A program made the position numbers and the translations under genes. Below the pieces are notes generated by a model. The model worked only from the letters and a program-made list of their open reading frames with translations, searched no databases and was not told the origin of the DNA. Below, piece by piece: positions 1 through 7,143 of a stretch of 9,078 bases of DNA. This stretch comes from Chloroflexota bacterium. Lineage in GTDB: Bacteria > Chloroflexota > Dehalococcoidia > Dehalococcoidales > JAHJRU01. Location of the stretch: positions 1 through 9,078 of the forward strand of contig JAHJRU010000121.1 of NCBI GenBank assembly GCA_018830745.1, in the 5' to 3' direction. The first letter of the stretch is position 1. The number at the start of each line of letters is the position of its first letter.

Positions 1-99
1 CTGCTCTTCGCCGGTAACCTCCCTGGTAAATTAGCTGTTGCCAACGATATCAACATAGTACTGGCAGCGTTCCGCGTAACCATCGATGGACAACCATAA
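1..99 (+). CDS. C-terminal fragment of an unidentified protein
   Basis: Frame 1 is open from the first base to a TAA at 97-99 and gives 32 residues starting LLFAGNLPGK and ending FRVTIDGQP. The start lies outside the window. Codon choice looks like that of the neighbouring genes, and a strong intrinsic terminator begins 38 bases after the stop, which is what the end of a real gene should look like. The fragment is too short to assign to a family. The segment NDINIVLAAF faintly recalls a dockerin-like helix, but no calcium-loop residues can be checked, so no function is proposed. Confidence 0.5.
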   Translation: MLFAGNLPGKLAVANDINIVLAAFRVTIDGQP

Positions 100-137
100 G
101 AATTAAGCCTGCTACGGAGGATTTGCATTGAGATGCT

Positions 138-177
138 AAGGGGGAGAGTAGGGAGAACTCTCCCCCTTTATTTTGTT
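138..177 (+). terminator. Rho-independent terminator
   Basis: A perfect 12-bp stem is formed by 138-149 (AAGGGGGAGAGT) and 157-168 (ACTCTCCCCCTT) around a 7-base loop, followed directly by a T-rich tail (TTTATTTTGTT, 167-177). It sits just after the stop of the gene entering from the left, so it most likely ends that transcript. It also separates that gene from the small ORF at 210. Confidence 0.9.
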
Positions 178-209
178 AAGACATAATGTAACCGGCAGCG
201 AAGTGACTT

Positions 210-470
210 ATGGTAAATAAGACTATTGAGATGGTTCTTAAGGAACACAGGGATAGGCTGATGGCGGTACCGGGTATCATTGGTATTGCCTTAGGGGAAT
301 ATAAGGGGAAGCCGTGCATCAATGTATACCTTGTCCAAAAAAACTATGAGTTGCTTCAACATATACCCCCTACATTGGGGGGATACCACGTGGTGGCCAT
401 AGAAACTGGAGAGCTCCAGGCGCTTGACACGCAAGTTCCAGAGGATGAAAAGGATATGCCCAGGAAATAG
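210..470 (+). CDS. Small conserved-type hypothetical protein, 86 aa
   Basis: This is a short soluble protein with no signal peptide or membrane segment. A central block contains RLMAVPGIIGIALGE (16-30), GKPCINVYLV (33-42) and IPPTLGGYHVVAIETGELQAL (start at 52). The pattern 'VPGI-IGI-x-G ... GKPxIxVYxV ... hydrophobic-P ... GYxVVxxETGE' resembles small orphan proteins found alone or ahead of trypsin-like protease domains in various bacteria. That resemblance is from memory, and no function is known to me. The ATG at 210 comes two codons after an in-frame stop (204-206), so the start cannot be much further upstream. Ribosome-binding sequence before it is poor, and ATG 231 (residue 8) is an alternative. 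A strong terminator lies immediately upstream, so it probably has its own promoter; only a lone CATAAT at 182-187 is visible. The C-terminal 15 residues are charged and probably disordered. Confidence 0.7.
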   Translation: MVNKTIEMVLKEHRDRLMAVPGIIGIALGEYKGKPCINVYLVQKNYELLQHIPPTLGGYHVVAIETGELQALDTQVPEDEKDMPRK

Positions 471-682
471 TGGCTTGTCAGGATGTGTCTTAATTTGACA
501 GGTCCTACCTACGCCCACATGTGGTCTTGGGAATCACTGTTCCGTGGCAGATATAGCTACATTGACGGTATAGGGTATACCTTTGCCGAAGTCTAAGACT
601 CAGGCATTATCTAAAAACGACCTTTTTTTTGTCTTTAAGCCAGTATGTTATAGTTAAAGGAAGCCAAGAGTACATGGTGTCA

Positions 683-709
683 GATATCGCATCATCCGTA
701 GACGATATC
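683..709. repeat. GATATCG inverted repeat, copy downstream of the antiporter gene
   Basis: GATATCG (683-689) and CGATATC (703-709) form a perfect 7-bp inverted repeat with a 13-base spacer. The sequence continues GATATCGGCCAGAGCGT (704-720). A related arrangement occurs at 2551-2582 on the other side of the antiporter gene. It could be an operator, a small hairpin or a dispersed element. The rest of the gap 471-737 holds only an imperfect hairpin (584-606) and a T8 run (623-630), which are too far apart to be a convincing terminator. Confidence 0.45.
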
Positions 710-737
710 GGCCAGAGCGTGTTCTAATGGCTCAACG

Positions 738-2438
738 CTAGCGATAAGCATCATGGCGTAAGATAGCCAGTATGCGTCTTCTTTCTTCTCTTTCCAGTCC
801 TGCGATGTTGAGCAGCCTCTTGACGAATTTGTAACCGGCCTCACGCTCCGGGATTACCAGCTCTTTAACACCTAACCGCTTTAGCTCCTCAGCCTCCTTT
901 TTACGGCTAGCCCGCGCCAGTATCACTACCATGGGATTAAGGTGATGAGCCATCTTCACGGTGGTCATAACTGTCGCCGGGTCAGGATAAGCCACTACCA
1001 AAGCGCTAGCCCGGGCTAAATCAGCTTTTGACAGCACATTGATATTGGTGGCATCCCCGTATATACGCGGGTGTCCGCTACTCCTGGCCACTGCCACACG
1101 CTCCGGGTCGTCTTCAATGACAATAAAGGGGATATGTGCTTCTTTAAGACCAAGGGCGATGCTCTGGCCTACCTCACCGTACCCGGCAATCACCACACGT
1201 CTTGGAGCATCTACCGATGCTCCCGCGGGTTTATGTTCGGGCTTGCCCATACTGGGACCCTTTCTGCGCCATGCTGGAAGGAGGCGATGATGCAGTTGTG
1301 CTACCAGGCTGATAGCTAACGGAGTCAACATCATGGTGACGACAGCGCTGGCGAGAATTAGAGAATAAAACCGGTCAGAGATTATGTCCAACCCCAGACC
1401 TGCCTTGGCCAGAATGAAGCCAAATTCACCAATTTGAGACAAGCCCACACCAGTTAACATTGCCACCCGGATACTATATCCAAAAAACAGCACAATACCA
1501 GAAATCACTAAAGCTTTAATGGCAACGATAACGGCTATAACCAGCAAAATGGCCGTCCAGTTATCAGCCAGGAAAGCCGGGTCAAGCAGCATGCCCAGAG
1601 ATACGAAGAACAGGCTGATAAAAATATCCCGAAGAGGTGTAATCTCCGCGAGGGCCTGGTGCACAAACTTCGTCTCACGCAGCACCATCCCCACAATGAA
1701 AGCCCCGAAGACAATGGATAACCCGAATATTTGGGTGCTTACGGCAGCACCCAGGCACAATACGAGGACAGTCAGTAAAAATAACTCCCTCGAACGGAAG
1801 CCGCCAACCCCACCTAACAGCCAGGGAAGCACCCAGCGCCCTGTCACAATTGTAATCCCGATGAAAAGCAGCGCTTTACCAACAGATACAATCAGTGTAA
1901 GAGCCAGATTCCCGGCAGCTTGACCCACAAGCGGTATTATCAATGCCATAAAGATAACACTGATATCTTGCAGGATGAGGATAGCAATCATTATCCGTCC
2001 CTGTACTGAGGCAAGCTCGCCCCTATCCATCAGAACCTTCAGACACACTGCGGTGCTGCTCAGCGAGATAATCAGGCCAAACAAGACAGACTGCTGCAGC
2101 GACCAGTGAAATAGGGCTATACCGGCTACTATCCCAAAGCCAATGGTAATAATGATCTGTAACAAGCCACCTAAAATGCCTATTCTGCCCACTTCACGCA
2201 ACTGGACTATGGAAATTTCCAGCCCAAGGGTAAACATAAGCAGGGTAACACCGATAGTGGCGGCTGCCTCAACAATTTCCATATCTCCAACCAAGCCAAG
2301 GGCATGTGGGCCAACAGCTATCCCGACAACGAGATAGCCCAGGATAACCGGTTGTTTCAACCGATGGGCTATCGTCCCACCCACCAGGGCGGCCGCCAGC
2401 AGAATGGCAATTGAAACGATGGGGTCCAATTGTTGCAT
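738..2438 (-). CDS. CPA2-family cation/proton antiporter, KefB/YbaL-like, with TrkA-N domain
   Basis: This is an inner-membrane antiporter of the CPA2 family, expected to exchange K+ or Na+ for H+. Residues 1-385 are a polytopic membrane domain of about 12-13 helices. It carries the family blocks PVILGYLVVGIAVGP (30-44), LMFTLGLEI (67-75), ILILQDISVIFMA (153-165, with Q157-D158 at the ion-binding helix), FGAFIVGMVLRE (244-255) and GLSQIGEFGFILA (332-344). A basic, proline-rich linker (386-412) leads to a cytoplasmic Rossmann TrkA-N (RCK_N) domain. That domain has GYGEVG (419-424) for nucleotide binding, acidic residues IEDD (441-444) after the second strand and GDAT (461-464). The protein ends at 566, soon after this domain, with no TrkA-C domain. 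This fits the KefB/YbaL branch, in which the soluble domain gates transport in response to nucleotides or thiols. The ATG at 2436-2438 has GGAG nine bases upstream. The gene stands alone and diverges from the MFS gene at 2911. Exact ion specificity cannot be read from the sequence. Confidence 0.93.
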   Translation of the reverse strand: MQQLDPIVSIAILLAAALVGGTIAHRLKQPVILGYLVVGIAVGPHALGLVGDMEIVEAAATIGVTLLMFTLGLEISIVQLREVGRIGILGGLLQIIITIGFGIVAGIALFHWSLQQSVLFGLIISLSSTAVCLKVLMDRGELASVQGRIMIAILILQDISVIFMALIIPLVGQAAGNLALTLIVSVGKALLFIGITIVTGRWVLPWLLGGVGGFRSRELFLLTVLVLCLGAAVSTQIFGLSIVFGAFIVGMVLRETKFVHQALAEITPLRDIFISLFFVSLGMLLDPAFLADNWTAILLVIAVIVAIKALVISGIVLFFGYSIRVAMLTGVGLSQIGEFGFILAKAGLGLDIISDRFYSLILASAVVTMMLTPLAISLVAQLHHRLLPAWRRKGPSMGKPEHKPAGASVDAPRRVVIAGYGEVGQSIALGLKEAHIPFIVIEDDPERVAVARSSGHPRIYGDATNINVLSKADLARASALVVAYPDPATVMTTVKMAHHLNPMVVILARASRKKEAEELKRLGVKELVIPEREAGYKFVKRLLNIAGLEREERRRILAILRHDAYR

Positions 2439-2465
2439 TAGCCCTTACTCCAGGAGCAGTTCTCT

Positions 2466-2485
2466 TACATTCTACTACATTCTAT
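2466..2485 (-). promoter_or_regulatory. Tandem 10-bp repeat in the antiporter leader, possible -10 elements
   Basis: TACATTCTAC (2466-2475) and TACATTCTAT (2476-2485) are adjacent direct copies differing at one base, 28-47 bases upstream of the antiporter start. Read on the minus strand each contains TAGAAT, a 5/6 match to a sigma-70 -10 hexamer. No convincing -35 hexamer sits at the right distance from either copy. It could be a promoter with two overlapping -10 boxes, or a binding site for a regulator using half-sites one helical turn apart. Confidence 0.3.
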
Positions 2486-2550
2486 CCCGATATGGCAGGC
2501 TGTTTAGAGAGCCTTGATAAACAAAACTAACAGCTAATCCCCTTCAGCTA

Positions 2551-2572
2551 GATATCGACAAGCTGTGATATC
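2551..2572. repeat. GATATC inverted repeat, copy upstream of the antiporter gene
   Basis: GATATCGACA (2551-2560) and TGTGATATC (2564-2572) pair as a 9-bp stem with one bulged G and a three-base loop. The sequence runs on as GATATCGCCGGAGCGT (2567-2582), close to GATATCGGCCAGAGCGT at 704-720. It lies about 115 bases before the antiporter start and about 230 bases before the small ORF at 2805. The rest of the divergent region 2486-2750 is AT-rich, with no ORF longer than a few codons. Confidence 0.45.
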
Positions 2573-2750
2573 GCCGGAGCGTCTATAAACTAGTGTATCT
2601 TTTGTCCTCCGTCAATATGGCATATATTGTTATGAAATAGGGAGCTCTTGATGTTAGATACCTCTCTGCCTTCATAGGTGTTAAAACCTGCTGCACCCGT
2701 CTATACCGCCCGGAAAAAATAACAGCTTTGATGCATTCCGCCGGATTTTC

Positions 2751-2759
2751 TGAGATAAT
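2751..2759 (+). promoter_or_regulatory. Possible extended -10 promoter for the FSR-like transporter
   Basis: TGAGATAAT (2751-2759) matches the extended -10 form TGn followed by GATAAT (5/6 to TATAAT). The best -35 candidate is TTGATG at 2728-2733, but its 20-base spacing is too long, so activity would rely on the extended -10. Transcription would start near 2766, giving a leader of about 40 bases to the small ORF at 2805, which has its own ribosome binding site. Confidence 0.35.
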
Positions 2760-2804
2760 ATGTAGAGGAAATTTTATAAGCCGCCAGGACGAAGGGGATT
2801 ACGG

Positions 2805-2918
2805 ATGTATGACCAACCGGATGGTAGTAACCGCCAGAAGGAATTAACTGAGACCAGCAATATTATCCTGCGCGGGTTTGCGCCAAATATCACATGCCGG
2901 GTAGCGTCTGTTGTCTAA
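2805..2918 (+). CDS. Short upstream ORF (37 aa) overlapping the transporter start
   Basis: An ATG at 2805 opens a 37-codon hydrophilic ORF (begins MYDQPDGSNR, ends TCRVASVV) that stops at TAA 2916-2918. It has a better Shine-Dalgarno sequence (AAGGGG, 2792-2797, seven bases before the ATG) than the transporter behind it. Its stop overlaps the transporter TTG start (2911) by eight bases in another frame, a geometry typical of translational coupling. The peptide matches nothing I recognise and has no membrane segment. It may be a leader peptide that delivers ribosomes to the TTG start. Alternatives are a chance ORF, or the true N terminus of the transporter cut off by a frameshift in this assembly. 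Confidence 0.4.
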   Translation: MYDQPDGSNRQKELTETSNIILRGFAPNITCRVASVV

Positions 2919-4155
2919 GCGCGGGCAGGCGAAACAAACTTTCCTTCAGTGGGGCGGGATTACCGCCATATTTTTTACCTTTACCCACATGAGCCATGAC
3001 CTGGTTACCGGTTTACTTCCAGCGCTATTGCCGCTGATTAGAACAGACCTGTCCCTAAACTACTTTCAAGCATCACTGCTTCTCTCCGCCATCACCATTA
3101 CCTCCGGTATTTCCCAGTTCCCCGGTGGATGGCTCGGTGACCGATGGAGCCGGCATGTAGTGGCTTCTATTGGCCTCCTCGGTGTCAGCCTGGCTGCTAT
3201 CGCCATCGGCTTGAGTTCAGCATATTACCCCTTGTTAGCCACCCTGATTTTCATGGGCATTTTTGCCGGTGCCTACCACCCATCGGCGACATCGATGCTT
3301 TCCGGATTTATTGAAGAGGCGCGGCGGGGAAAAGCCATCGCCCTTCATATGTTGGGCGGGAGCATTGGTTTTACGCTGGGTCCTATCCTCGGCGGTCTTA
3401 TCGCCGCCATGCTTGGCTGGCGCCTTTCCTACATCATTCTGAGTATCCTCCCCATTATGGCGGTTATACTGGTATGGCAGCAATTCAGGCCGCGAGAGCT
3501 TGCCCTCCATGAGCGGGTAAAACAGGCAGCCATTAAAGATGGCTCCCCCGCAGACCCAGCGCCAAAACGGCCCAGCATCTGGCAGGTTCTGCGCCCCATT
3601 GCCCTGGTTACCAGCCTGGCTGTCCTGGCTCAGCTTATCGCCGGCTCCGCTATGGCATTTATACCTGTCTATCTGGTAGATAAACATGCCATTGCCCCGG
3701 CCGCCGCAGCCATGTTCATGGGTGTGGTCAGGGGCGGCGGTATAGCCGGTAGCCTGTTCGGCGGATGGTTGTCAGATAGATGGGGGAGGGCCAATGCCCT
3801 TGTCCTGGCATTGGCGGCCATCGGGCCCATCCTGTACTTGCTCAACATATTGCCCTTTCCATTGATAATAGCCCCTTTCGTTCTTTTTGGCTTTGTGATG
3901 TACATGAGGCAGGTGACCATCCAGACATGGCTGATGGATAGCACACCCCCGCAATTGAGAGCCACGATATTCGGTATTTATTTTGGCCTGAGCATGGAGG
4001 GCATGAGCCTGGCGCAACCGGTGGCCGGCCATTTCATGGATGTTTTTGGAATAACCGATGTATTTTACTTCATTGCGCTGGTAAGCCTTGGTTTATCACT
4101 GGCGGCGCTGATTTTCATGAAAGGACCCGGGCTACGCCGCTTAGTCACCAGGTAA
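2911..4155 (+). CDS. MFS transporter, fosmidomycin-resistance (FSR)-like
   Basis: This is a 12-helix inner-membrane carrier of the major facilitator superfamily, probably a drug or small-molecule exporter. Motif A occurs in both halves: GGWLGDRWSR (72-81) and GGWLSDRWGR (284-293), as expected for two six-helix bundles. The block GAYHPSATSMLSG (120-132) followed by RRGKAIALHMLGGSIGFTLG (138-157) is the strongest pointer to the FSR branch, where a conserved HPxA segment precedes an RG-KA helix. A hydrophilic loop (193-222) links the halves. The TTG at 2911 is chosen because an in-frame TAG lies just upstream (2902-2904). The first internal ATG (residue 27, 2989) would cut into helix 1. No good ribosome binding site precedes the TTG, and the start overlaps a short upstream ORF, suggesting coupled translation. 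Antibiotic export is a family analogy only, and the substrate is unknown. Confidence 0.85.
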   Translation: MSKRGQAKQTFLQWGGITAIFFTFTHMSHDLVTGLLPALLPLIRTDLSLNYFQASLLLSAITITSGISQFPGGWLGDRWSRHVVASIGLLGVSLAAIAIGLSSAYYPLLATLIFMGIFAGAYHPSATSMLSGFIEEARRGKAIALHMLGGSIGFTLGPILGGLIAAMLGWRLSYIILSILPIMAVILVWQQFRPRELALHERVKQAAIKDGSPADPAPKRPSIWQVLRPIALVTSLAVLAQLIAGSAMAFIPVYLVDKHAIAPAAAAMFMGVVRGGGIAGSLFGGWLSDRWGRANALVLALAAIGPILYLLNILPFPLIIAPFVLFGFVMYMRQVTIQTWLMDSTPPQLRATIFGIYFGLSMEGMSLAQPVAGHFMDVFGITDVFYFIALVSLGLSLAALIFMKGPGLRRLVTR

Positions 4156-4494
4156 GCGCCCGATTCCCAGCCCTTCTTTCCCTGCTCCCCAGGCAATTCT
4201 GGCACCGCTAACGGTAATTTCGGAAAGGGTCAGTCCCGGTGGCTACTACGGTCGGTATATATACGAGCAAGGAAGGCGTTAAAATGGCAACCTTGACAGC
4301 ACCAAGCTCAAGCTTTAACATAATCAAACCAGCCCTCAATTATAATGACTGCACCTTATTCCGAAGTGAAGCGCGGCTTTCAAGCAACATAGGAGCTGAC
4401 AGAAAAAACAGGACTTACATCAAGGAAAGGAATCGCCGCCTACAACTTCCCTGGTCGCTTTGAACAGGCAATAGAATGAGTAAAGCTGATATCG
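4156..4494 (+). other. 339-base intergenic leader region, no supported protein gene
   Basis: There is no intrinsic terminator after the FSR-like gene. A GTG-initiated frame at 4239-4463 (74 codons) has no recognisable product, and a strong promoter lies inside it, so it is not called. A promoter at 4293-4321 and a stand-alone TATAAT (4341-4346) imply a leader of roughly 150-170 bases for the next transporter. Within that leader, an 11-codon frame (4476-4508, MSKADIDALE) overlaps the transporter start by 14 bases. Confidence 0.55.
4293..4321 (+). promoter_or_regulatory. Sigma-70-type promoter for the first paralogous carrier
   Basis: A perfect -35 TTGACA (4293-4298) is followed after exactly 17 bases by TAACAT (4316-4321), a 4/6 match to the -10 consensus. 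Transcription would begin near 4328. A perfect TATAAT at 4341-4346 lacks a matching -35 and could act as a second, weaker start. The promoter would drive the two paralogous carriers at 4495 and 5813. Confidence 0.55.
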
Positions 4495-5760
4495 ATGCCC
4501 TCGAATAAATCACAACCTAAAATCTTCTATGGCTGGTGGATTGTCGGTGCCTGCTTTGTTTTCTCATTTTACATCGGTGGCGGTGTTTTCTACGGGTTTA
4601 CCACAATTTTTGAGCCGATAGTGGACGAATTCCACTGGAGTTATGCCCAGGTTTCCCTGGCGGCTTCCCTGCGCGGCGTAGAGATTGGTCTTCTCGCTCC
4701 GGTTGTCGGGCTGCTGGTGGACCGCTGGGGACCAAGGCGGCTGATGTTTATTGGCGCTCTGCTGGCTGGTTCGGGCCTGATATTGCTCAGCCGGGTCAAC
4801 TCGCTACCCATGTTCTATGTCGCCTTTTTTGTGATATCGCTGGGCATGAGTGCCTCCAGCAGTACGGTGCTGATGACCGGCGTAGCCAACTGGTTTCACC
4901 AAAGGGTCAGCCTGGTTGCGGGGATTACCATAAGTGGCTTCGGACTTGGCGGTCTCCTCGTCCCGGTGATAGTCGGGCTGATTGACATATTCGATTGGCG
5001 CACAGCAATGGTTATCTGGGGACTCGGCGCCTGGGCATTATGCGCCCCAATATCGCTGCTGGTCCGTCACAAACCAGAACAATATGGCTACCTGCCTGAC
5101 GGCGAGACCATTATCGTGGCCACTCCTGACGAGGCTCCGGGCCCGGCTCAAATACCGCAAGACAAGATGAGTCTAAAACAGGCTTTAACCAACAAATCTT
5201 TCTGGCACATAGCCTTAGCTCAGATGTTTCTGGGTATGGCCATAGCCGCGGTGGTTACCCATGTAATGCCTTACCTCAGCAGCATCGGCATCGCCAGGTC
5301 AATCTCCGGTCAGGTGGCAGCCGCTATCCCGTTAGTGAGCATCGGCGGCCGCCTTGGGTTTGGCTGGCTGGGTGACAAATACGAAAAAAAATGGATAGCC
5401 GTTCTGGGCTTCGCCCTTGCCGCCGCCGGACTTTTATTTTTTGGGGCGGCACCCGGCAGGGGAATTTGGTTCCTGGTAATCTTCATCATACTTTTCAGCT
5501 TCGGTTACGGAGGTAACAACACCATGCGAATCGCTCTGGTACAGGAGCATTTCGGCCGGGCTAAATTCGGCACTGTTCATGGCTTCATAATAGGGCTGAT
5601 GATGGCGGGGCAAATCATCGGTGCCCCGTTGGCCGGCTGGACCTACGACACCTGGGGTTCTTACCAGGGGATATGGTTTATCTTTGCCGCCCTGACCTTC
5701 ATTGCAGTAATAATTATGTCAACTACCCCTCCGGCACGGCGGCTTAACCCGAAGGTCTAA
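4495..5760 (+). CDS. MFS transporter, OFA/monocarboxylate-type (paralogue 1)
   Basis: This is a 12-helix inner-membrane carrier of the MFS branch that includes oxalate/formate antiporters and monocarboxylate transporters. The signature FYGWWIV (11-17) opens helix 1. Motif A, VGLLVDRWGPRR (71-82), lies between helices 2 and 3. The central loop has RHKPEQYGYLPDGE (191-204), and the second half repeats motif A as GRLGFGWLGD (285-294). GYGGNN (337-342), FGRAKFGT (353-360) and GAPLAGWTYD (376-385) are family blocks in helices 10-11. The likely role is exchange or proton symport of a small organic anion; the substrate cannot be predicted. The ATG at 4495 is preferred because an in-frame stop lies at 4477-4479 and the FYGWW block is correctly placed near the N terminus. 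The ribosome binding site is weak, and a tiny frame at 4476-4508 overlaps the start. The stop is 52 bases from the next carrier gene, so the two are probably one operon. Confidence 0.88.
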   Translation: MPSNKSQPKIFYGWWIVGACFVFSFYIGGGVFYGFTTIFEPIVDEFHWSYAQVSLAASLRGVEIGLLAPVVGLLVDRWGPRRLMFIGALLAGSGLILLSRVNSLPMFYVAFFVISLGMSASSSTVLMTGVANWFHQRVSLVAGITISGFGLGGLLVPVIVGLIDIFDWRTAMVIWGLGAWALCAPISLLVRHKPEQYGYLPDGETIIVATPDEAPGPAQIPQDKMSLKQALTNKSFWHIALAQMFLGMAIAAVVTHVMPYLSSIGIARSISGQVAAAIPLVSIGGRLGFGWLGDKYEKKWIAVLGFALAAAGLLFFGAAPGRGIWFLVIFIILFSFGYGGNNTMRIALVQEHFGRAKFGTVHGFIIGLMMAGQIIGAPLAGWTYDTWGSYQGIWFIFAALTFIAVIIMSTTPPARRLNPKV

Positions 5761-5812
5761 CCAGGCAGAGAAGCAAAGACAAACACCAGCAGGTAGAGGG
5801 TAACATCAACAC

Positions 5813-7114
5813 ATGTCTTTATGCGATATACGGAGAAAGGTATTCTATGGATGGTGGATATTACTGGCTTGTTCCCTCATCAGCGCCTTTGGGGCGGGTA
5901 CCTTTCATTACGGTTTTAGCGCTTTTGTCCGCCCGGTGGCCCTGGACCTGGGCTGGGGCATGATGCTTATTTCCGGTGCTTTTTCTCTCTACCGCCTTGA
6001 GGCTGGTATACTGGCTCCTATCGCCGGCTTCCTCTTAGACAGGTTCGGCCCCAGAAAACTGGTTATATCCGGAGCTATCCTTATGGGAGCCGGGTTTATC
6101 TTTCTGAGCCAGGCAGAGACCGTGGTCCCTTTTTACTCTGCCTTCATTATCATTTCCACCGGTTTTACTTTTACTTCCGGAACGGCTATCGGCGCCCCTT
6201 TAATCGGCAAGTGGTTTGTGAAAAGGAGGGGCAGAGCCCTGGGCATTTACGCCACCATATTCGGGTTAGGCGGTCTTTTTGTCCCGGTGCTATCCCACCT
6301 GATAACTCTCTACGGATGGCGGCCGGTCATCCTTGCCATGGGCCCGGTTATCTGGCTGGTTGACCTATCCCTCGCTTTCATCCTACGGCACAAGCCGGAA
6401 GAACACGGGCTGTTACCCGACGGCGAACCGCCGGGAAATAGCAATGAAAACCAAACTAGCCCGGAGGCGGAGAATAACACTGAGGCCGATTTCTCGTTAC
6501 GTAACGCCGCATTGACGCCTTCTTTCTGGATACTCACCCTGTGCCTGCTAGCCTTCCAGATGACCATGGCGGCTGTCTACGTGCATCTGATTAATTTCCT
6601 GGTTACGGTGGGCATTGAGACCCGTCTGGCAGCTGTGGCGGTAACCTTGCTCACGCTAACGAGCATGTCAGGCCGATTGGGATTTGGATGGCTGGGTGAC
6701 TTCGTCAGCAAGAAGCGCCTTCTTATTATCATCTTCCTCCTTCAGGGCTTCGGAATCTTTGCCCTGGCGCAGGTGAAGCAAATGTGGCATATCATCCCGT
6801 TTCTGCTGGCTTACGCCCCAGGTTACGGCGGTGCATTAGCGCTCAAACCAGCCATAGTGGGGGAATACTACGGCCGTCAGAACTTCGGCACAATCTACGG
6901 AATAATACAGGGGATAAGCACCATCGGTGGCATAACGGGACCATTAATAGCCGGGTGGGTCTATGACACCAATGGTAACTACTTCCTGGCTTTCATGATT
7001 TTTACCGCAGTTAACCTGGCTGCCGCTCTTTTATTACTGTTCCTGAGGCGTCCGGTTTTAACCGATAGAATGTTCAAAGAGCACCATCCTTCCGTCTGGG
7101 AATCCACATCTTAA
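5813..7114 (+). CDS. MFS transporter, OFA/monocarboxylate-type (paralogue 2)
   Basis: This is a second 12-helix carrier of the same branch, collinear with the preceding gene product. FYGWWI is at 11-16, AGFLLDRFGPRK at 71-82, GYGG at 337-340, FGT at 358-360 and GWVYD at 381-385, all at the same residue numbers as in paralogue 1. RHKPEEHGLLPDGE (192-205) and GRLGFGWLGD (287-296) are shifted by one or two. The two therefore arose by tandem duplication, but many side chains in the helices differ, so the duplication looks old and substrates may have diverged. The central loop here (205-226) is longer, polar and rich in Asn and Glu. The start is ATG 5813 with GAGGG (5796-5800) twelve bases upstream, which is somewhat distant. 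It is probably transcribed with paralogue 1, since no promoter or terminator is evident in the 52-base gap. Confidence 0.88.
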   Translation: MSLCDIRRKVFYGWWILLACSLISAFGAGTFHYGFSAFVRPVALDLGWGMMLISGAFSLYRLEAGILAPIAGFLLDRFGPRKLVISGAILMGAGFIFLSQAETVVPFYSAFIIISTGFTFTSGTAIGAPLIGKWFVKRRGRALGIYATIFGLGGLFVPVLSHLITLYGWRPVILAMGPVIWLVDLSLAFILRHKPEEHGLLPDGEPPGNSNENQTSPEAENNTEADFSLRNAALTPSFWILTLCLLAFQMTMAAVYVHLINFLVTVGIETRLAAVAVTLLTLTSMSGRLGFGWLGDFVSKKRLLIIIFLLQGFGIFALAQVKQMWHIIPFLLAYAPGYGGALALKPAIVGEYYGRQNFGTIYGIIQGISTIGGITGPLIAGWVYDTNGNYFLAFMIFTAVNLAAALLLLFLRRPVLTDRMFKEHHPSVWESTS

Positions 7115-7143
7115 TGCAGAATCTAACTGGCAGCGATTGAGAG

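Noticed and set aside
116..186. GGAGG followed by ATG at 133 opening a 17-codon frame
   Set aside because: The frame runs through the perfect terminator stem and T tail, so translation is implausible.
495..523. TTGACA at 495-500 as a promoter
   Set aside because: No -10-like hexamer at 15-19 bases and no plus-strand gene follows before the antiporter on the other strand.
584..630. Hairpin TGCC...GGCA (584-606) followed by a T8 run (623-630) as a terminator for the 86-residue ORF
   Set aside because: The stem has a two-base internal mismatch and the T run is 16 bases beyond it, so it does not fit an intrinsic terminator.
3235..3687. 150-codon open frame on the minus strand
   Set aside because: Lies within the FSR-like transporter, low-complexity and without any plausible start signal; an antisense shadow.
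4239..4463. GTG-initiated 74-codon frame in the gap before the first paralogous carrier
   Set aside because: No recognisable family, no ribosome binding site, and a near-consensus promoter for the next gene lies inside it.
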